Shown in pieces: positions 37,884 through 48,800 of a DNA stretch of 64,000 bases (position 1 is the stretch's first letter; every line of letters begins with the position of its first letter). The DNA is taken from the NCBI GenBank assembly GCA_024362935.1, contig JANCRA010000001.1, positions 58,618,930 to 58,682,929 on the forward strand. Direction: 5' to 3'. The notes under the pieces were generated by a model. The model saw only the letters and a program-made list of their open reading frames with translations, had not been told where the DNA came from and ran no database searches. Origin of the DNA: Setophaga petechia. Taxonomy: Eukaryota; Chordata; Aves; Passeriformes; Parulidae. The position numbers and the translations under genes are program-made.

Positions 37884-38098
37884 CCAGGTTGCCCAGGGAG
37901 GCTGCGGCTGCCCGATCCCTAGAGGTGTTCCAGGCCAGGCTGGTTGGACGGGGCTTGGAGCAACATGGTCTTTTAGAAGGTCCCCTTGTCCATGACAGGG
38001 GGTGGAACGAGGTGGTACTCAATGTCCCTTGCAACGAAAAAGCATTGGGAGATTGTGTGTTTCTATCACTCTGAGACTCCATCATTCTGTAGTTCTGT
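37884..38098 (+). mobile_element. CR1 LINE 3'-end fragment abutting the AREG promoter
   Basis: The block order is that of a CR1 tail: AGGTTGCCCAGGGAGGCTG, a CGATCCCTAGAGGTGTTCCA block, GGCTTGGAGCAACATGGTCT, TGTCCATGACAGGGGGTGGA and a diverged CATCATTCTGTAGTTCTGTGA terminus. It belongs to a different CR1 subtype from the copy at 37310-37592. Its end is about 35 bases upstream of the AREG CRE-like site and about 65 bases upstream of the TATA-like box. Confidence 0.88.
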
Positions 38099-38195
38099 GA
38101 GTCGACAAGCCCGGCCTGCTGGGCCCCGCCCCTCTGACGTCGGTCGACCGCGCCCCCAGCTCCATAAAGTGAACGGCGGCGGCAGGCGGCTCCTC

Positions 38196-38297
38196 ATGGA
38201 GAGCTGCGCGCCGCCGGCACCTGTTGTGCTACGGCGACTCCTTTTGCCCCGTTCTCTCTGTGTCTCTGTCGCCACCCGCCCCGGGTACGGACGATGA
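38196..38297 (+). CDS. Upstream ORF in the AREG leader, 33 codons
   Basis: An ATG at 38196 opens a 33-codon frame whose TGA stop (38295-38297) overlaps the AREG start codon in an ATGA arrangement. The frame is +1 relative to AREG. Its ATG context is weak (C at -3, G at +4) and it lies close to the start of transcription predicted from the TATA-like box, so it may be absent from many transcripts or skipped. The peptide is proline- and arginine-rich with no known family. If transcribed, it would force reinitiation or leaky scanning for AREG. Confidence 0.35.
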   Translation: MESCAPPAPVVLRRLLLPRSLCVSVATRPGYGR

Positions 38298-38336
38298 GGG
38301 CCGTGGTGCTGATGGCCGCGCTGGCCGTGCTGGCAG
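38294..38336 (+). CDS. AREG: AREG coding exon 1 (signal peptide)
   Basis: Forty-three bases encoding MRAVVLMAALAVLA plus one base of the next alanine codon, followed by a GTGCGT donor. The start has A at -3. The following intron is only 201 bases. Confidence 0.9.
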
Positions 38337-41300
38337 GTGCGTGAGGGACGGAATGGGACGGGGGAGATCGGGACTCGGCCGAGCCCGCGCTCGCGCCTGA
38401 GGAGGGGGCTCGCGCCGCGGCCGTGGGCGGGAAAGCGCTGAGGGGAGTGAGGGACCCTGAGGCGAGTGAGGGGCTCCGCGCTCGGTGGCGACCCCTCTGC
38501 CCCCCTGCTCACGGCGCCGTTTGCCCTTTCTCAAAAGCGAACCGTGCGGCCGCCGGGTCCTCGCCCAACGCCACGGAGCCGCAGCGGCACGAGGAGCGGG
38601 AGGCTGGGAGCCGTGAGGGTGAGCCCCTGCCGGGTCCTGACTATGAGGAGGATGAGGAGGAGTATGAGGAGGCGCCGCCCGTTCACCAGTACATCGTGGA
38701 CGACTTGATCCGAGGTGAGTCGGCGGCTCTGGTATCTCGCAACTTGCGAGTCCCAACTTACGCCTTTTCTTTCTTGTAAAGGCTGCTATGCTTAGCTCGT
38801 GGAGTATGGAGCAAAAACGTGCTTGTGCTTGAAGCTGCTGCTTTTGAAATAGCTGTCGGGGTGGAAACCTAGCTTGAATGTGCCCAGGGTGTGGAAGATG
38901 CAGGCCAGCCGATAGCTTACTGTGCATAGCTTTATTTCCTGATAAACCTCACAGGAGGGTCGGAGTCAGATGGTGACCACCTGGTTAGTGTAGAACTATC
39001 AGTGGAGATTTAGGTGCTGTTTGGCCCTAAAGGTTTGTTTTACATCAAGTTGTCTGTCTTGCTGCAAGAATTTTTCTGGGTAATTTCTGGTGGTGGCCTA
39101 TTTGGGTTGGAGTCAACTGAAATTTTGTTGGGAAAGCAGGCACTTAAATCCTTTACGTGGCCACAGGAAAGTTTGTTAAGCATCTTTAGGCCAATGCTTC
39201 ACTGTCAATAGCTGTTGTGTGTATTTATTGTAATTTGCCCGCTTGCTGAGCTGTGAGGAGATCTGAGCAGTCTGCCTTACTGTGGGAATGGGAGCATTTT
39301 GTTGGTTCTGGGCTGAGTGTAGTTGCAGTACAAGCCAGGTATCTACAAGTGATTTGAACCTCAGTAGGTGTGAGTAGGCTGGTCCTGTTGCCTCCGGGAT
39401 GGATCTGACTGCTGATTTTCCTGCAGAAGCACCCTGAGACTTGAATGTGACTAAAGGACCTATTAAATTAAGTGGGACCATGCTCATTGTGGTCACTTGA
39501 GGGAACCAGTGGACTTGTGCTTAGGTTCCCTGTGAAGATCTCTGGGGGAAACGTGCCTGTTGGTGTTGTCAAGCAGTTTAGCCTGTCAAACTACTGGCTT
39601 GGTGACTGAAGTGCTGTCTTAACTGCACAGAAACCAGACTTGTTACCTAAGGTGGTTGGTTTGTAGACCAGCTCTTCTGCTTGGCGTGAGGTTTATCTGT
39701 GGCTAAACCTTGAAGCTGTTATGATTCAGCTGCGGATGGCTTTCCTGGCCGTGCAGCCTGCAGACAGGGACACCGAGATTGAGCTGACAAGCTGAGCCTG
39801 GGAGAGGGAGGGAGGGAAGTGGCCTCAATTATGAAAGCGCGAACCTAAAGATCAAGTCAGACGGGACAGAACAGGGGCCTTTGACTGTCAACAGTGAGCT
39901 CACACTTCCAGGCACAGGAAACCTTGCTGCAGGAGCTGTGTACCTCGTTTACATATTAATATAGCTCATACGGTTTTAATCAGACTTCTGGTTGCTGAAG
40001 GCATTTTTGCTTTTAAGTAACTTCAAGCCAGGCTTGTTGCTCTAGAAGTGAAAATGATCAGCTGTCTAGACAACAGCGAGCTACACCTTGTTTCTTTGAA
40101 TGGGCTCTCAGCACCAGAAATACAGGGTTAGGAAGTAGTTAGATCCAGTTGTGCCCTATTGTGGTGATTGCCTGTATGCATAAAACTGTGGGTATCGCCC
40201 AAAAATGATTTTCATCAGATCTTCAGAGCACAAGAGCAAAACTGGAGCTTGTTGTAAGTAGCTCTGCTGTTTCCTAGGGCCTATTTAAATCCCTGGGGTA
40301 ACTGTTACTCCTGAGCAGCAGTGTTGCACTGCCAGGGTTGCTTTAGGCCTAGCAGTGCAGGGGGCGGGCTCTTGCTGCGCCAAGTCATTTCAAACTAGTG
40401 CTGTTGAACTCACATTGCTGCATGGAGCTGCTCTGGAGCTTCTGACCCTCAGTCAGTGGCTGGTCTGTTCTCCTCAGCGAAAGGAACGTGATTGACCTTG
40501 CCTGAATTCAAGGGCTACTAAGTCACCAGGATTTTAAACCACACTCTTCTAGAGGTTTGTGTTAATTGAGATAATGAGGGGCAGCAATAAGCGGCAGAGT
40601 AAATAGTCTGAGTGTCGCGGACTCTGGCCTTCACTCCTTCCCTGCGCTCAACATCTCTCACAAAGCAGGAGAACTGGAAAGGAACGCTCTCCTTCTGAAG
40701 ACAGGACTGCAGGTTGTTTAGGAGAAACAAGTATGCCAACCGGGATAGCAAGCTGCTTTGCCTCGGCAAGTGCCCAGGACTATCTAGCGAGTTCCAGTGC
40801 CTTTCATCACTGATGCAAATGGAGAGTTTAGAGAAATGGAGCTATTAGCCTTGTACCTGAGCCCATGTAACACTAGAGCATGGCTGGGCTCAGCATGAAC
40901 TCCCTGTTCTTTACAGGCCTTTGCTTGAAACTGTGCTGTTGCTCTCAAGTGTCTTATGCTATGAAATGCTGCAGTCCTGCATCTCTGCTGCTCTTTGTCT
41001 TTGGTGGCTCTTGGCTCTTCTGGCTCTGGTCTGCATGGCGCAGGACTTAAGTGTAGCAGAGTTGTGCTTCAATGAGCTGCTGAGTTTGCTGCCTTTGTGC
41101 TGGGTGTGAGATGCCCAGCAGCATTCTCACTTGCATCCTCTGCTTCCTGGTCACAGATTCTCCCACGGTGGTGGTCCTCCTGGCTCTCATCAAATTCTTC
41201 AATTCAATTTTCTCAGAATTGTGCTTTCTAGCACTTTTATACGAAGTCGTCATGTCCTTTTTTCAGTTGAACCTGTGGTTAAACCCAAGCCAGCAAAGAG

Positions 41301-43666
41301 GGGGGGAGAGAAGAATGCTGGCAAATCAAGAAGGAAGAAGAACAGAGGGAAAAACAAGAAGAAAGGGACTCCCTGTGAAATGGAATACAAAAACTTTTGC
41401 ATCCATGGAGAATGCATTTACCTAGAACATCTCCAGATGGTGACCTGCAAGTAAGTTACTTATAGCTTGTGAGTTAGGTGTCAGTGCCATAAGCCAGTGG
41501 CATCTGAGGGCTCAGAGGAAAAATCAGGTATTAGTTTGGTATAGGTCCATCTCCTGCAGTATTTTGACTGAGAATCCTTCTGCCATGTAAATTAAGTGAT
41601 GATGGAATCTGAGATGCATAACAAGCCACTGAACTCATCAGTTGGTCATAAACTCAAACCAAAAGAATGAAAAGGCGTGTCTTTCTGGAACATCACACCC
41701 AAACTAATCTCGACTTGTTGAAATGCTGACAAACCTTGTGCTAGAGCAGTGACTGCATTTCACGAACCTGCTCTGAAGTGAGCACCTTGAGATTCATGGG
41801 AAACTCGGAAGATGTCTAAGTCAGGTCTGAGTATGTGTGGGTGTCCTTGGCTCCAGACAGCACAGGAGCTGATAAGAACTTGTGTTAATATTTACTTGCA
41901 GGTGTCATCAGGATTTTTTTGGTGAGCGCTGTGGTGAACAGTTCATGAAGACTCAAAGGAAGAATGATGTGGCAGACTACTCAAAGACTGTGCTGGTAGT
42001 GGTAGCTGTGCTGCTCTCGAGCATCAGCTTCATTACTGTACTTATCGTTGTGATAGTGCAGTAAGTATTATCCTCTTTGGTGTCTGTTTTCCTTAAGTGT
42101 GAGCAGGGCCTGTGCCCAATAACACCTGAATGTGGATGAGTCATCTGAGTTACCTCTGTGAAAAGCGGCTGGAAAGGATGGGTTCTTATCCCAGCTTGGA
42201 TATGTCTGGAGGGTAGAAGCAAGGTCTGTGACCCTTACATTGTAAACCAAGAGCCTTCCTGCTCTTGCTACAGCCAGGGTAGTTAGAGTGCTGCAGAACA
42301 ACAGCAGGAAGCCCAGGAGGAGCATTAATGCTGACACAGGACTGCATTCCCTAATCCTGGTGGAGAAACCTGCAAGCAGCAGTGTGATAGCCTCGTGCAT
42401 GGCTGTTAGCCAACAGCTGCATGCACAGGTGGAGGGTACAAAATGTTGCTCTGAGAGTCCATTTGTTAATGGATGTTGCTGGGCTTAAATGCCTGCACTT
42501 GGAGGGGAAGCAAGTGGGGAGGCAAATGCTGCTGGTCCCAAATTGTGCTTGCTGTTAATAGGAAGGGAGCACTATTTCAGCTGAACCAGCCCCTGGGGTT
42601 CGGTGTGGTGGGTTGTCAGAATCTGGAGTCCTGGTGAGAATTAATTCAAAGAGCTTTTCATGGTACCTGTTTCAAACCATATAACAAACAGAATATTGAA
42701 ACAGTCCTGCAGTTCTGTCACTGCAGCTCCAGCACTGTGGGGCCTGGGATATTATAGTAACTCCATGGTTCAGTCTAATTTTAGATCTTGATGAAGCACA
42801 TCATCCGAGTTTGGTACGTGCTGTACCTTTTCCTGCAATTCAGGAAACAAGGTACACTTTGTCATTTCAGTGTTGCTTCATATTTAACTCTGAACTGGAG
42901 GAATGCTGGGATGAACACTTGTTCTCTGAACACTGCCTCATTCCTTCCTGCTAGGAGAGGTAACCAGTTCTGTAGTGCTCTAAGAGCAAATGATTATTGG
43001 TTGATGAAGTGCATTTGCTTCATGTTCTGGACTCTCACAAGATGGGTGCACGCTAATCTGTACCCTCATCCAGAGAAGCTGCTGGGAGTAGTCACTAAAA
43101 AACCACTGGAGAAATTGGGAGAAATCAGTAAGGGGCATCCTTAGTATGTATTCAAGGGACAGGGACTGGATTTGAAGCCTGCAAGGCTCTGCTGTGGAGT
43201 CGAGGAAGGCAGCATGGTCTCTGCAGATATAAGCTCAAGCTGCTAGGAAATCTGTCACCCAGAATGTCTCCTGTTGCTTTGCTCAGTCCCAGCAATAACC
43301 TCTCTTCATCTTGCTCCCTAACCTGGTTTAAGTCAAGAAGCTCTATCTCTGTAAGGCACAAGTGTTGGCATCTAGTTCAAGGGTTCCTTAATTTACCAGC
43401 AGATACTGCTTGATGCTGAATGCTTAAAAACGTCTCTTGCTTGAAACTCCCTGGTCCCAAGGAGTTGCTTGAGAATTCACAGAACATGAGTCCAAATGCT
43501 GCAGAGGATGGGGAAGCTGGTGACAGCTGGATGTGCATTGGGGTTCAAAATTATCTCTAACATGCCATAATTCCACAGGGTCAGGAAAAAGTGTCCTCAG
43601 TATGAAGAGAAAGAAGAAAGGAAAAAACTGCGACAAGAAAACAGAAATGGCAATGTTGGTGTGTAA
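38294..43666 (+). CDS. AREG: AREG, amphiregulin precursor (five coding exons, 216 aa)
   Basis: Amphiregulin is a heparin-binding EGFR ligand made as a type I membrane precursor and shed by ADAM17. The spliced CDS is 38294-38336, 38538-38714, 41267-41450, 41902-42060 and 43579-43666, with GT-AG introns and an open frame throughout. Reading in order: signal peptide at about 1-20, sequon NAT at 25-27, an acidic tyrosine-bearing cluster at 49-59, the conserved YIVDDLIRVEPVVKPK segment at 66-81, a lysine/arginine-rich heparin-binding and nuclear-localisation-like stretch at about 84-107, the EGF module with cysteines 110, 118, 123, 134, 136 and 145 (spacing 7-4-10-1-8), a transmembrane helix at about 163-187 and a charged tail with ERKKLRQENRNGNV at 201-214. 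Human AREG has 252 residues; the shortfall is in the N-terminal propeptide. A final non-coding exon follows. Confidence 0.96.
38538..38714 (+). CDS. AREG: AREG coding exon 2 (propeptide)
   Basis: One hundred and seventy-seven bases encoding the propeptide: NRAAAGSSPNAT with an N-glycosylation sequon, a glutamate-rich stretch, DYEEDEEEYEEA with two tyrosines in acidic context (possible sulfation), and HQYIVDDLIR, which matches the conserved YIVDD segment of amphiregulins. The acceptor is TTCTCAAAAG, a modest site; the donor is GTGAGT. Confidence 0.9.
38715..41266 (+). other. AREG: AREG intron 2
   Basis: A phase-1 intron of about 2.55 kb between GTGAGT and TTTTTTCAG. No other exon or repeat is recognised inside it. 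Confidence 0.85.
41267..41450 (+). CDS. AREG: AREG coding exon 3 (basic domain, EGF cysteines 1-4)
   Basis: One hundred and eighty-four bases encoding VEPVVKPKPAKR, the basic stretch with RRKKNRGKNKKK, and the first four EGF cysteines in TPCEMEYKNFCIHGECIYLE. The basic stretch before the EGF module is the hallmark that separates amphiregulin and HB-EGF from the other ligands. It ends in phase 2 after cysteine 4. Confidence 0.96.
41902..42060 (+). CDS. AREG: AREG coding exon 4 (EGF cysteines 5-6, transmembrane helix)
   Basis: One hundred and fifty-nine bases encoding CHQDFFGERCGEQFMKT, a short juxtamembrane segment (DVADYSK) and a transmembrane helix beginning TVLVVVAVLLSS. The CHxxxFGERCGE signature is typical of amphiregulin. 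Like mammalian AREG it has methionine rather than leucine in the position after the sixth cysteine that many high-affinity EGFR ligands keep as leucine. Confidence 0.95.
42061..43578 (+). other. AREG: AREG intron 4
   Basis: A phase-2 intron of about 1.5 kb from GTAAGT to TTCCACAG. Nothing else recognised inside it. Confidence 0.85.
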
Positions 43667-43681
43667 ATGGGGAGAAAGCAG
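43579..43681 (+). CDS. AREG: AREG exon 5 (cytoplasmic tail; coding to 43666)
   Basis: The coding part, 43579-43666, encodes VRKKCPQYEEKEERKKLRQE then NRNGNVGV and a TAA stop. RKKLRQEN is nearly invariant in amphiregulin tails. Fifteen bases past the stop an AG/GTATGA donor at 43681/43682 likely splices to the 3'-UTR exon, as in the mammalian gene. Confidence 0.9.
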
Positions 43682-45321
43682 GTATGAATGCTGACTTCAA
43701 ACACCTCTCAGTTCTTCCAAGCTGTATGGGAATTGCATGCTTGTTTTGCAAAGCTAGTGTTTGCTTTTCGTGCTCCAAGTGTCTTGAAACACATAGGTTA
43801 CATGTGAGCAGCTGGCTTGGTTTTCTGGTTTCTCAAAACCACCTTGAGTTGTACAAGTTGTTCAACAGCTCTGTTAAATTTCTGGCTGTGTTAAAGAGCA
43901 AGTGACAATGGGAAGCTGTACTGAGATAAGTGGAGCTATGAAGAGGAAGTCCTGAATATCTGGACAGAGGCAGATGTAGTGCAGGAAATAGTGGTAGACT
44001 TCAGTCATGGAAGATGGTGCCACAGCATCATCACCTCTTAAAAGAAAAGTACTGAGCATTTTCATATCTTTCCTGCAAGGAGAGTTTCAGGAAGTTTCTG
44101 GTGCTCAGAAGCTGTGGACCAAAAGGAAGCTGCGAGTTCTGCGAGCACCACAGATAGCCTCTCAGTCAAGTTGCATACTGTCACAGCAACTGAGGCCCAA
44201 AGCTCCTTGCCATGTGTGGATTGCTTCTGGGAGTGATCTAGTGGATTTTACTGGGCAGGCAAGTTGGTCCTTGAGGCCAGGTATAAGTAACAACAGACTC
44301 AAGGACCATTACTGGAAAGGAGTTACACTACAAGCTGAGGAGGAAGTTATACAAGATAGTTCTGCAAAATTTCAGCCGACCTGTCAAGTTTTGCTTTGCC
44401 ACATGTCAGCTATAGATATTTTCTAGCTTTGTCCAGCGACTGTTGGAGGGTTTTGCTCAAAGCTTGCTTGAAGCCGAAGAGTATCTGGCAGTGTCCTCAG
44501 ATGTGTGCACATCCTTCAGCTACCTGCTTTGCTTGGTGGTTTGCCGTGGTGCTAGCACAGGATGCTTGTGTCTTGGGTGGTGATTAATGTGCCTGGTCTG
44601 CCCGTTACAGAGCAATTCTGAAGTGGCCATGGCCAAGCTGCGGGGTACCTCTGGCTACCTGTCACATCCACCTGGACACTGTGGGCTGGAGCTGTTGCCA
44701 CTAAGCCCTGATTCAGCCAGAGAGAGGCTGCTGCAAGGAGATGTCAACAGGCCACTTGCTGCTGAATCACTTGCTGAGGACACCAGTTATCACTGCATCT
44801 TGGCACAACGATGTGGAAGGAGCTGGCTCGTGTGGGGACAGTACCTGCTGTCAAGACCTGCTGGAGACTACTGCTACTAAGCCTTCTCTCTCTGCGCTAG
44901 AGCTCCAGTCTTGGCTGTTGTGTGGATGGACTTTGTTCTCTTAGCAAGTCTCCTTTGGCAGCTCTAACTCTAAGGGGGAGAACCTGTTGCTGCTTTCAGG
45001 ACTGGATGGAAGGGAGGAAATTCCCTTCCTTCCCTCTACAAAAGTGAGAAAGGGAAAGAGGTTGGGATGGCTTCTCTCCCTAGACCTCAGTGGATGAAAA
45101 ACCTAATTCTGTTGTCACTGTGCTCCCTGTCCATATTGGCTTCCAAGAGCTTCATCTGTAGTTGTGACTTGCAGGGCGTTGGTGACAGATCTTTGTCAGC
45201 CACACCTGGGCTCTGTTGCTGTGTGTGTGGAAGTAATCCCTCCGAGCTGTGTGGGACTCGTGGTGTGAGTGGAGCTATCCATTTGCGTGTGTGCTAGCCC
45301 AAGTTCAAATTTGTCTTTTAG
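43682..45321 (+). other. AREG: AREG intron 5, within the 3' UTR
   Basis: About 1.6 kb between the donor just after the stop codon and the CTTTTAG acceptor at 45321. Two moderately long plus-strand open frames lie inside (44007-44426 and 44587-44880). They match no family I know and I regard them as chance. Confidence 0.65.
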
Positions 45322-45875
45322 GATGCTGAGGCAGTGGATGCAAGACCTGAAGGTTTGCATCTAAAGGAAAAGATCCGTGCTCCAACCAATTGATAAGGCT
45401 GGACCCATCTCTTCTAAACACAAAGTTACTTCTGTTAAACAGATATTTGTAGCTGCTTTAAGCAGTGCTTAAATATAAAACACTTCACATCAGATCTCAT
45501 CAGTTTAACTTGACTAAGAACCTGTTCCTTTGAAGAATTTAATTCAGGCACTGATGCTTTGCAAGCAGTGGTCTCTTGTGCTCTACGTTCAGGTGTGAAG
45601 AACTCATCTTACCTCAGTCTTTTCTGACCCAGGTGTCCTTGGTTTCTTAACTGTCCATGCAGTTTTGAGCACAGAATATTATTTGAGTTCAGTTTCTTCT
45701 TGGAAGAGCGATTGTGTTCTGTATAAACAGAGCAGAAATCTTCTGGTAGCAGAGAAACAGCATTAATTGTCAAGTTGTATCTGTAAATGTGTAAATATTT
45801 ATTCCTGTATTTAATATTTAATGTTTTCATAACAAACTTATTTATTTTATAATTAAACTTTTTACATAACCTAAT
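45322..45875 (+). other. AREG: AREG exon 6, 3' UTR with AU-rich elements and poly(A) signal
   Basis: A non-coding last exon. Its end strongly resembles the AU-rich end of the mammalian AREG 3' UTR: CAAGTTGTA, then ATTTA pentamers at 45797-45801, 45809-45813, 45816-45820 and 45840-45844, then AATTAAACTTTTTA. The variant poly(A) signal ATTAAA at 45852-45857 puts the transcript end near 45875. The AU-rich elements predict rapid mRNA turnover. Confidence 0.78.
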
Positions 45876-48800
45876 CATGGTAAGATTTTTTTTCTTGCTC
45901 TCAGGAGTACATGTAAACACTTGAAATTAGAGCTTGGTTTCTCCTCAAAGCAAGAATTTGAACACTTGGGAGCACAAAGTACTGCTGTGAAGAACTGCAG
46001 CCATGTGTCAGGCATGGGCTTGGTGCCCTTACAAGAGTGCAAACTGTTTGTAAACAAAATGTACAAATGCAAGTACCTGTTTGGGTAAGAAATCCATTTC
46101 ATTCAGCTACGAGGGATCTTCTAGTTCCTGAATTAGGGCGAGGCTAAGTCAGCTGTCTCCTTGGCAGCCAAACTTCAAACTGAGGTTTGAGCAGATGTAG
46201 CCCTTTGCACTTGAGTCAGGAGTTGGAATATTGAATGGCAAGAGCCTTTCATCTCTGTGCAGAGAGAATTTGGACAGCAGCTTGAAACCTGGTCTTAAAT
46301 AAATGAGGAAAAGCAGCATAGCCTCAGGCCAGTTACTCCCTTAGCAGGAAGGGAGCCTTGGCCTCCACTGTCCACTTGGAATTTCTTCTCTTCCTTGGTG
46401 TTTATTAGTCCAACTATGTGTTAACATATTAATGTTCCCTCTGAGCACTTGTAGCAGTGAGCTGGGGTCTTCAGAGTTGCCAAAAAACAATGTTTCAAGG
46501 AGGAGAGTTTGGCTTTATACAGTTAAAAAGAAGGGGATGGAGAAGATGGTTTTGGGGCCCTTTTTTCATAAGCATCTTCAAGAGGTGTTGATGGCTGGGA
46601 CTTAACTTGAAGCAAAGCTGAAGAAAAGCCCCAGCCATCAGTTTTAATTAGGATGCAGGTGGTGTATCCAGTGTAGGACTAGAGCTCAGTCCTGCCTGGA
46701 GTTGCTGAGATGCCTTGGCCTCCTGGGCTCGCCAGGGAGTTCTCAGGCTCTGAGAGCAGCCTGTATGGTATGTAGCTGAGGTACAGGTAAGGTATTGCAA
46801 CACCTCTTGGGAAGATTGCAAGACTTCATTCCAGGGAACTTGCTTCATTACCAAAGTAAACAGCATTTCTCCAAGTGGCTTTTCCACAGACATTTGCTAT
46901 TAGAGCTCTGGCAAGAAAAGCTGTTTCTGTCAGTCATGCCAAGATTTTTTTGCTTTGGAGTAAACAAGCTTGATCTCAGTGGTAACCAAGCCGTGGCCTA
47001 GTGAGACTGGAGATGGATTATAACTCCCTTTTAAGAGCCATTAGACTCTTTTCCAGAAACTTTTCTCTCTCTGGTCTGCATTTTGGGGAAAGGAAGAAGT
47101 TTTTTACTTGTTAAGCTAAAGCAGCACTAGTGTGGGAAACAGAGCTGTTCTCCCTCTTTCCTCCCCAGCTTTAAGACTGACAGGAGTGAAGCTACCAGTG
47201 TAAGTTGTAGATTCCATCTGTTGTGTACTTTTAATACCCTGATTACTGAGTGGGCTGGAGAGTATTTTCCGAAAGTGAGGAGCTGGAAACTGGAGATGCA
47301 ACAGCGGAGGTCAGACTTCATAGAAGACTTTGTCCTCTAAGGATTTAGGTTACAGCCAGGTTTTCTGAGAGGTTGTGCAGCCAGCAACTCTACTGCAGAG
47401 TTCTTGTTTGTGCTTTGCTCTTGGTCAGTCACATCCAGCACTGCTGTAGCTCTTGCTAGCAGAGCTTTGCTGTGCCTGAGAGATGATGCTGTCTCATGCA
47501 GGGTAGGGAGCTGCCAATGTTCTCTGTGGTGGCTTGTTGAGCACTCAGAACTGTTTACTGTGTTTGGGAAACTAAGTGCAGAGAACTGAGGGCAAATCTC
47601 ACTGTCTATGAAAGGCATGGGTAATTATAAATCCAGAACTGATGTATGTAAGAAAGTAAAAATTCCCTTCATTATGCTTTAATCAATTACAAGTTCTGGC
47701 CAGCAATTATGTGTTTTTTCTGCTATGACCCTGGCTAATAACAGCCTGCTACAAGCTTCTGAATAGAAGTGTGATGCACAAGCACCATCCAGACCTGCAG
47801 TGTCCAGTGGGTTAGTTGCTTAAAAAAACCCACAATAAATGGGTGGAGCTGTGTGTCTGGAAGTCTCTTGCTGTCCAAGGATGCTATGCTTGTGTGACAA
47901 GAAAATCTGATTTGCTCCAAGGCAAGGGCAAAGATAATTTTTACTGTTGATCCTGCACAGCCAGGTCTGCTCTTCAGGACATACATCATCTGGCTTTTGA
48001 CCTCCTCCCCTCAGCATGGAGTTAACCTTGGTTTCACTGAGAATGCCTGGATTTCTGGTCGCACATCTTATTAATAAGTTATGCCTCCAGGTTTTTCTTG
48101 GCCTTGCATTGACAATGCTACTTTGAGAGGAGTGCATCTGTGTCCTTCTCACTTGTAGCTGCTTCAGGTAGGACCTGAGGGAGGAGCCTGATGTGCTTGC
48201 ACAATTTTCTGCGCACAGGGCTGATTTGGCAAGGTATTTTTGATATCCAGATCAGTATCCAGGGATAATGTGATGGTCATGCCTTCTTGCACAATTCCTT
48301 TGTCTCTCCTGAACGTTTTGTTCTCTGTGATTATTGTAGAAAGAAAGATAGCTCATCAGGGTGTTATCTATTGTGCGCTTAATGGAGCTTTTGAGTGTTT
48401 GCAGTTGACTGTGACCAGAGAGCTTCCTGTCTCCTTCTGGACTTGGCTTCCCTCCTCCTGCCCACCTCCCAAGATGCCCCTTTTCCCTCAGAGCAGTAGC
48501 AGATGTTAGTCTGAACTTAAGTTTTCCTCAGTAAATTCAGATGTGCATGGACCATCTGTAAAGGTGTACTGTCAGTAATCCCAGGTTGCTGTGCAGTGGT
48601 TTGCTTCACCCACATTTGAGTTGTTTGATGCCATTTCCAATAACTGATGTAAAAGTTTGAGCCCTTAAAAGACTTTGGGTGTTTTTGTAGCAATATACTT
48701 ATCTAGGACTACTGATGCTTCAGCAAACTCCCTGAGCGAGCATGCCTGAAAGCAGAGCTGTGAGCTGGGGACAGGTGCTTTGTCTGTATTTGGAGGGGGC

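Larger units (their letters stand above)
37600..38720 (+). promoter_or_regulatory. AREG: AREG CpG island promoter
   Basis: A CpG-dense block covering the AREG upstream region, first two exons and first intron. The core promoter lies downstream of a CR1 tail: a GC box CCCCGCCCC at about 38124-38132, a CRE-like TGACGTCG at 38135-38142, a second GC-rich box at about 38149-38157 and a TATA-like CATAAAG at 38163-38169. This places the transcription start near 38193-38200. Mammalian AREG is driven by CREB through a promoter CRE, by Sp1 and by WT1 at GC-rich sites, so the arrangement is familiar. The last CRE base differs from the palindromic TGACGTCA. Confidence 0.78.

Noticed and set aside
38229..38927. 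A 232-codon minus-strand frame over AREG exons 1-2.
   Set aside because: It is antisense to real exons in a CpG island, where stops are rare. No independent support.
44007..44880. Two plus-strand open frames of 139 and 97 codons inside AREG intron 5.
   Set aside because: No family resemblance and no convincing splice sites; the frames lie within a UTR intron.
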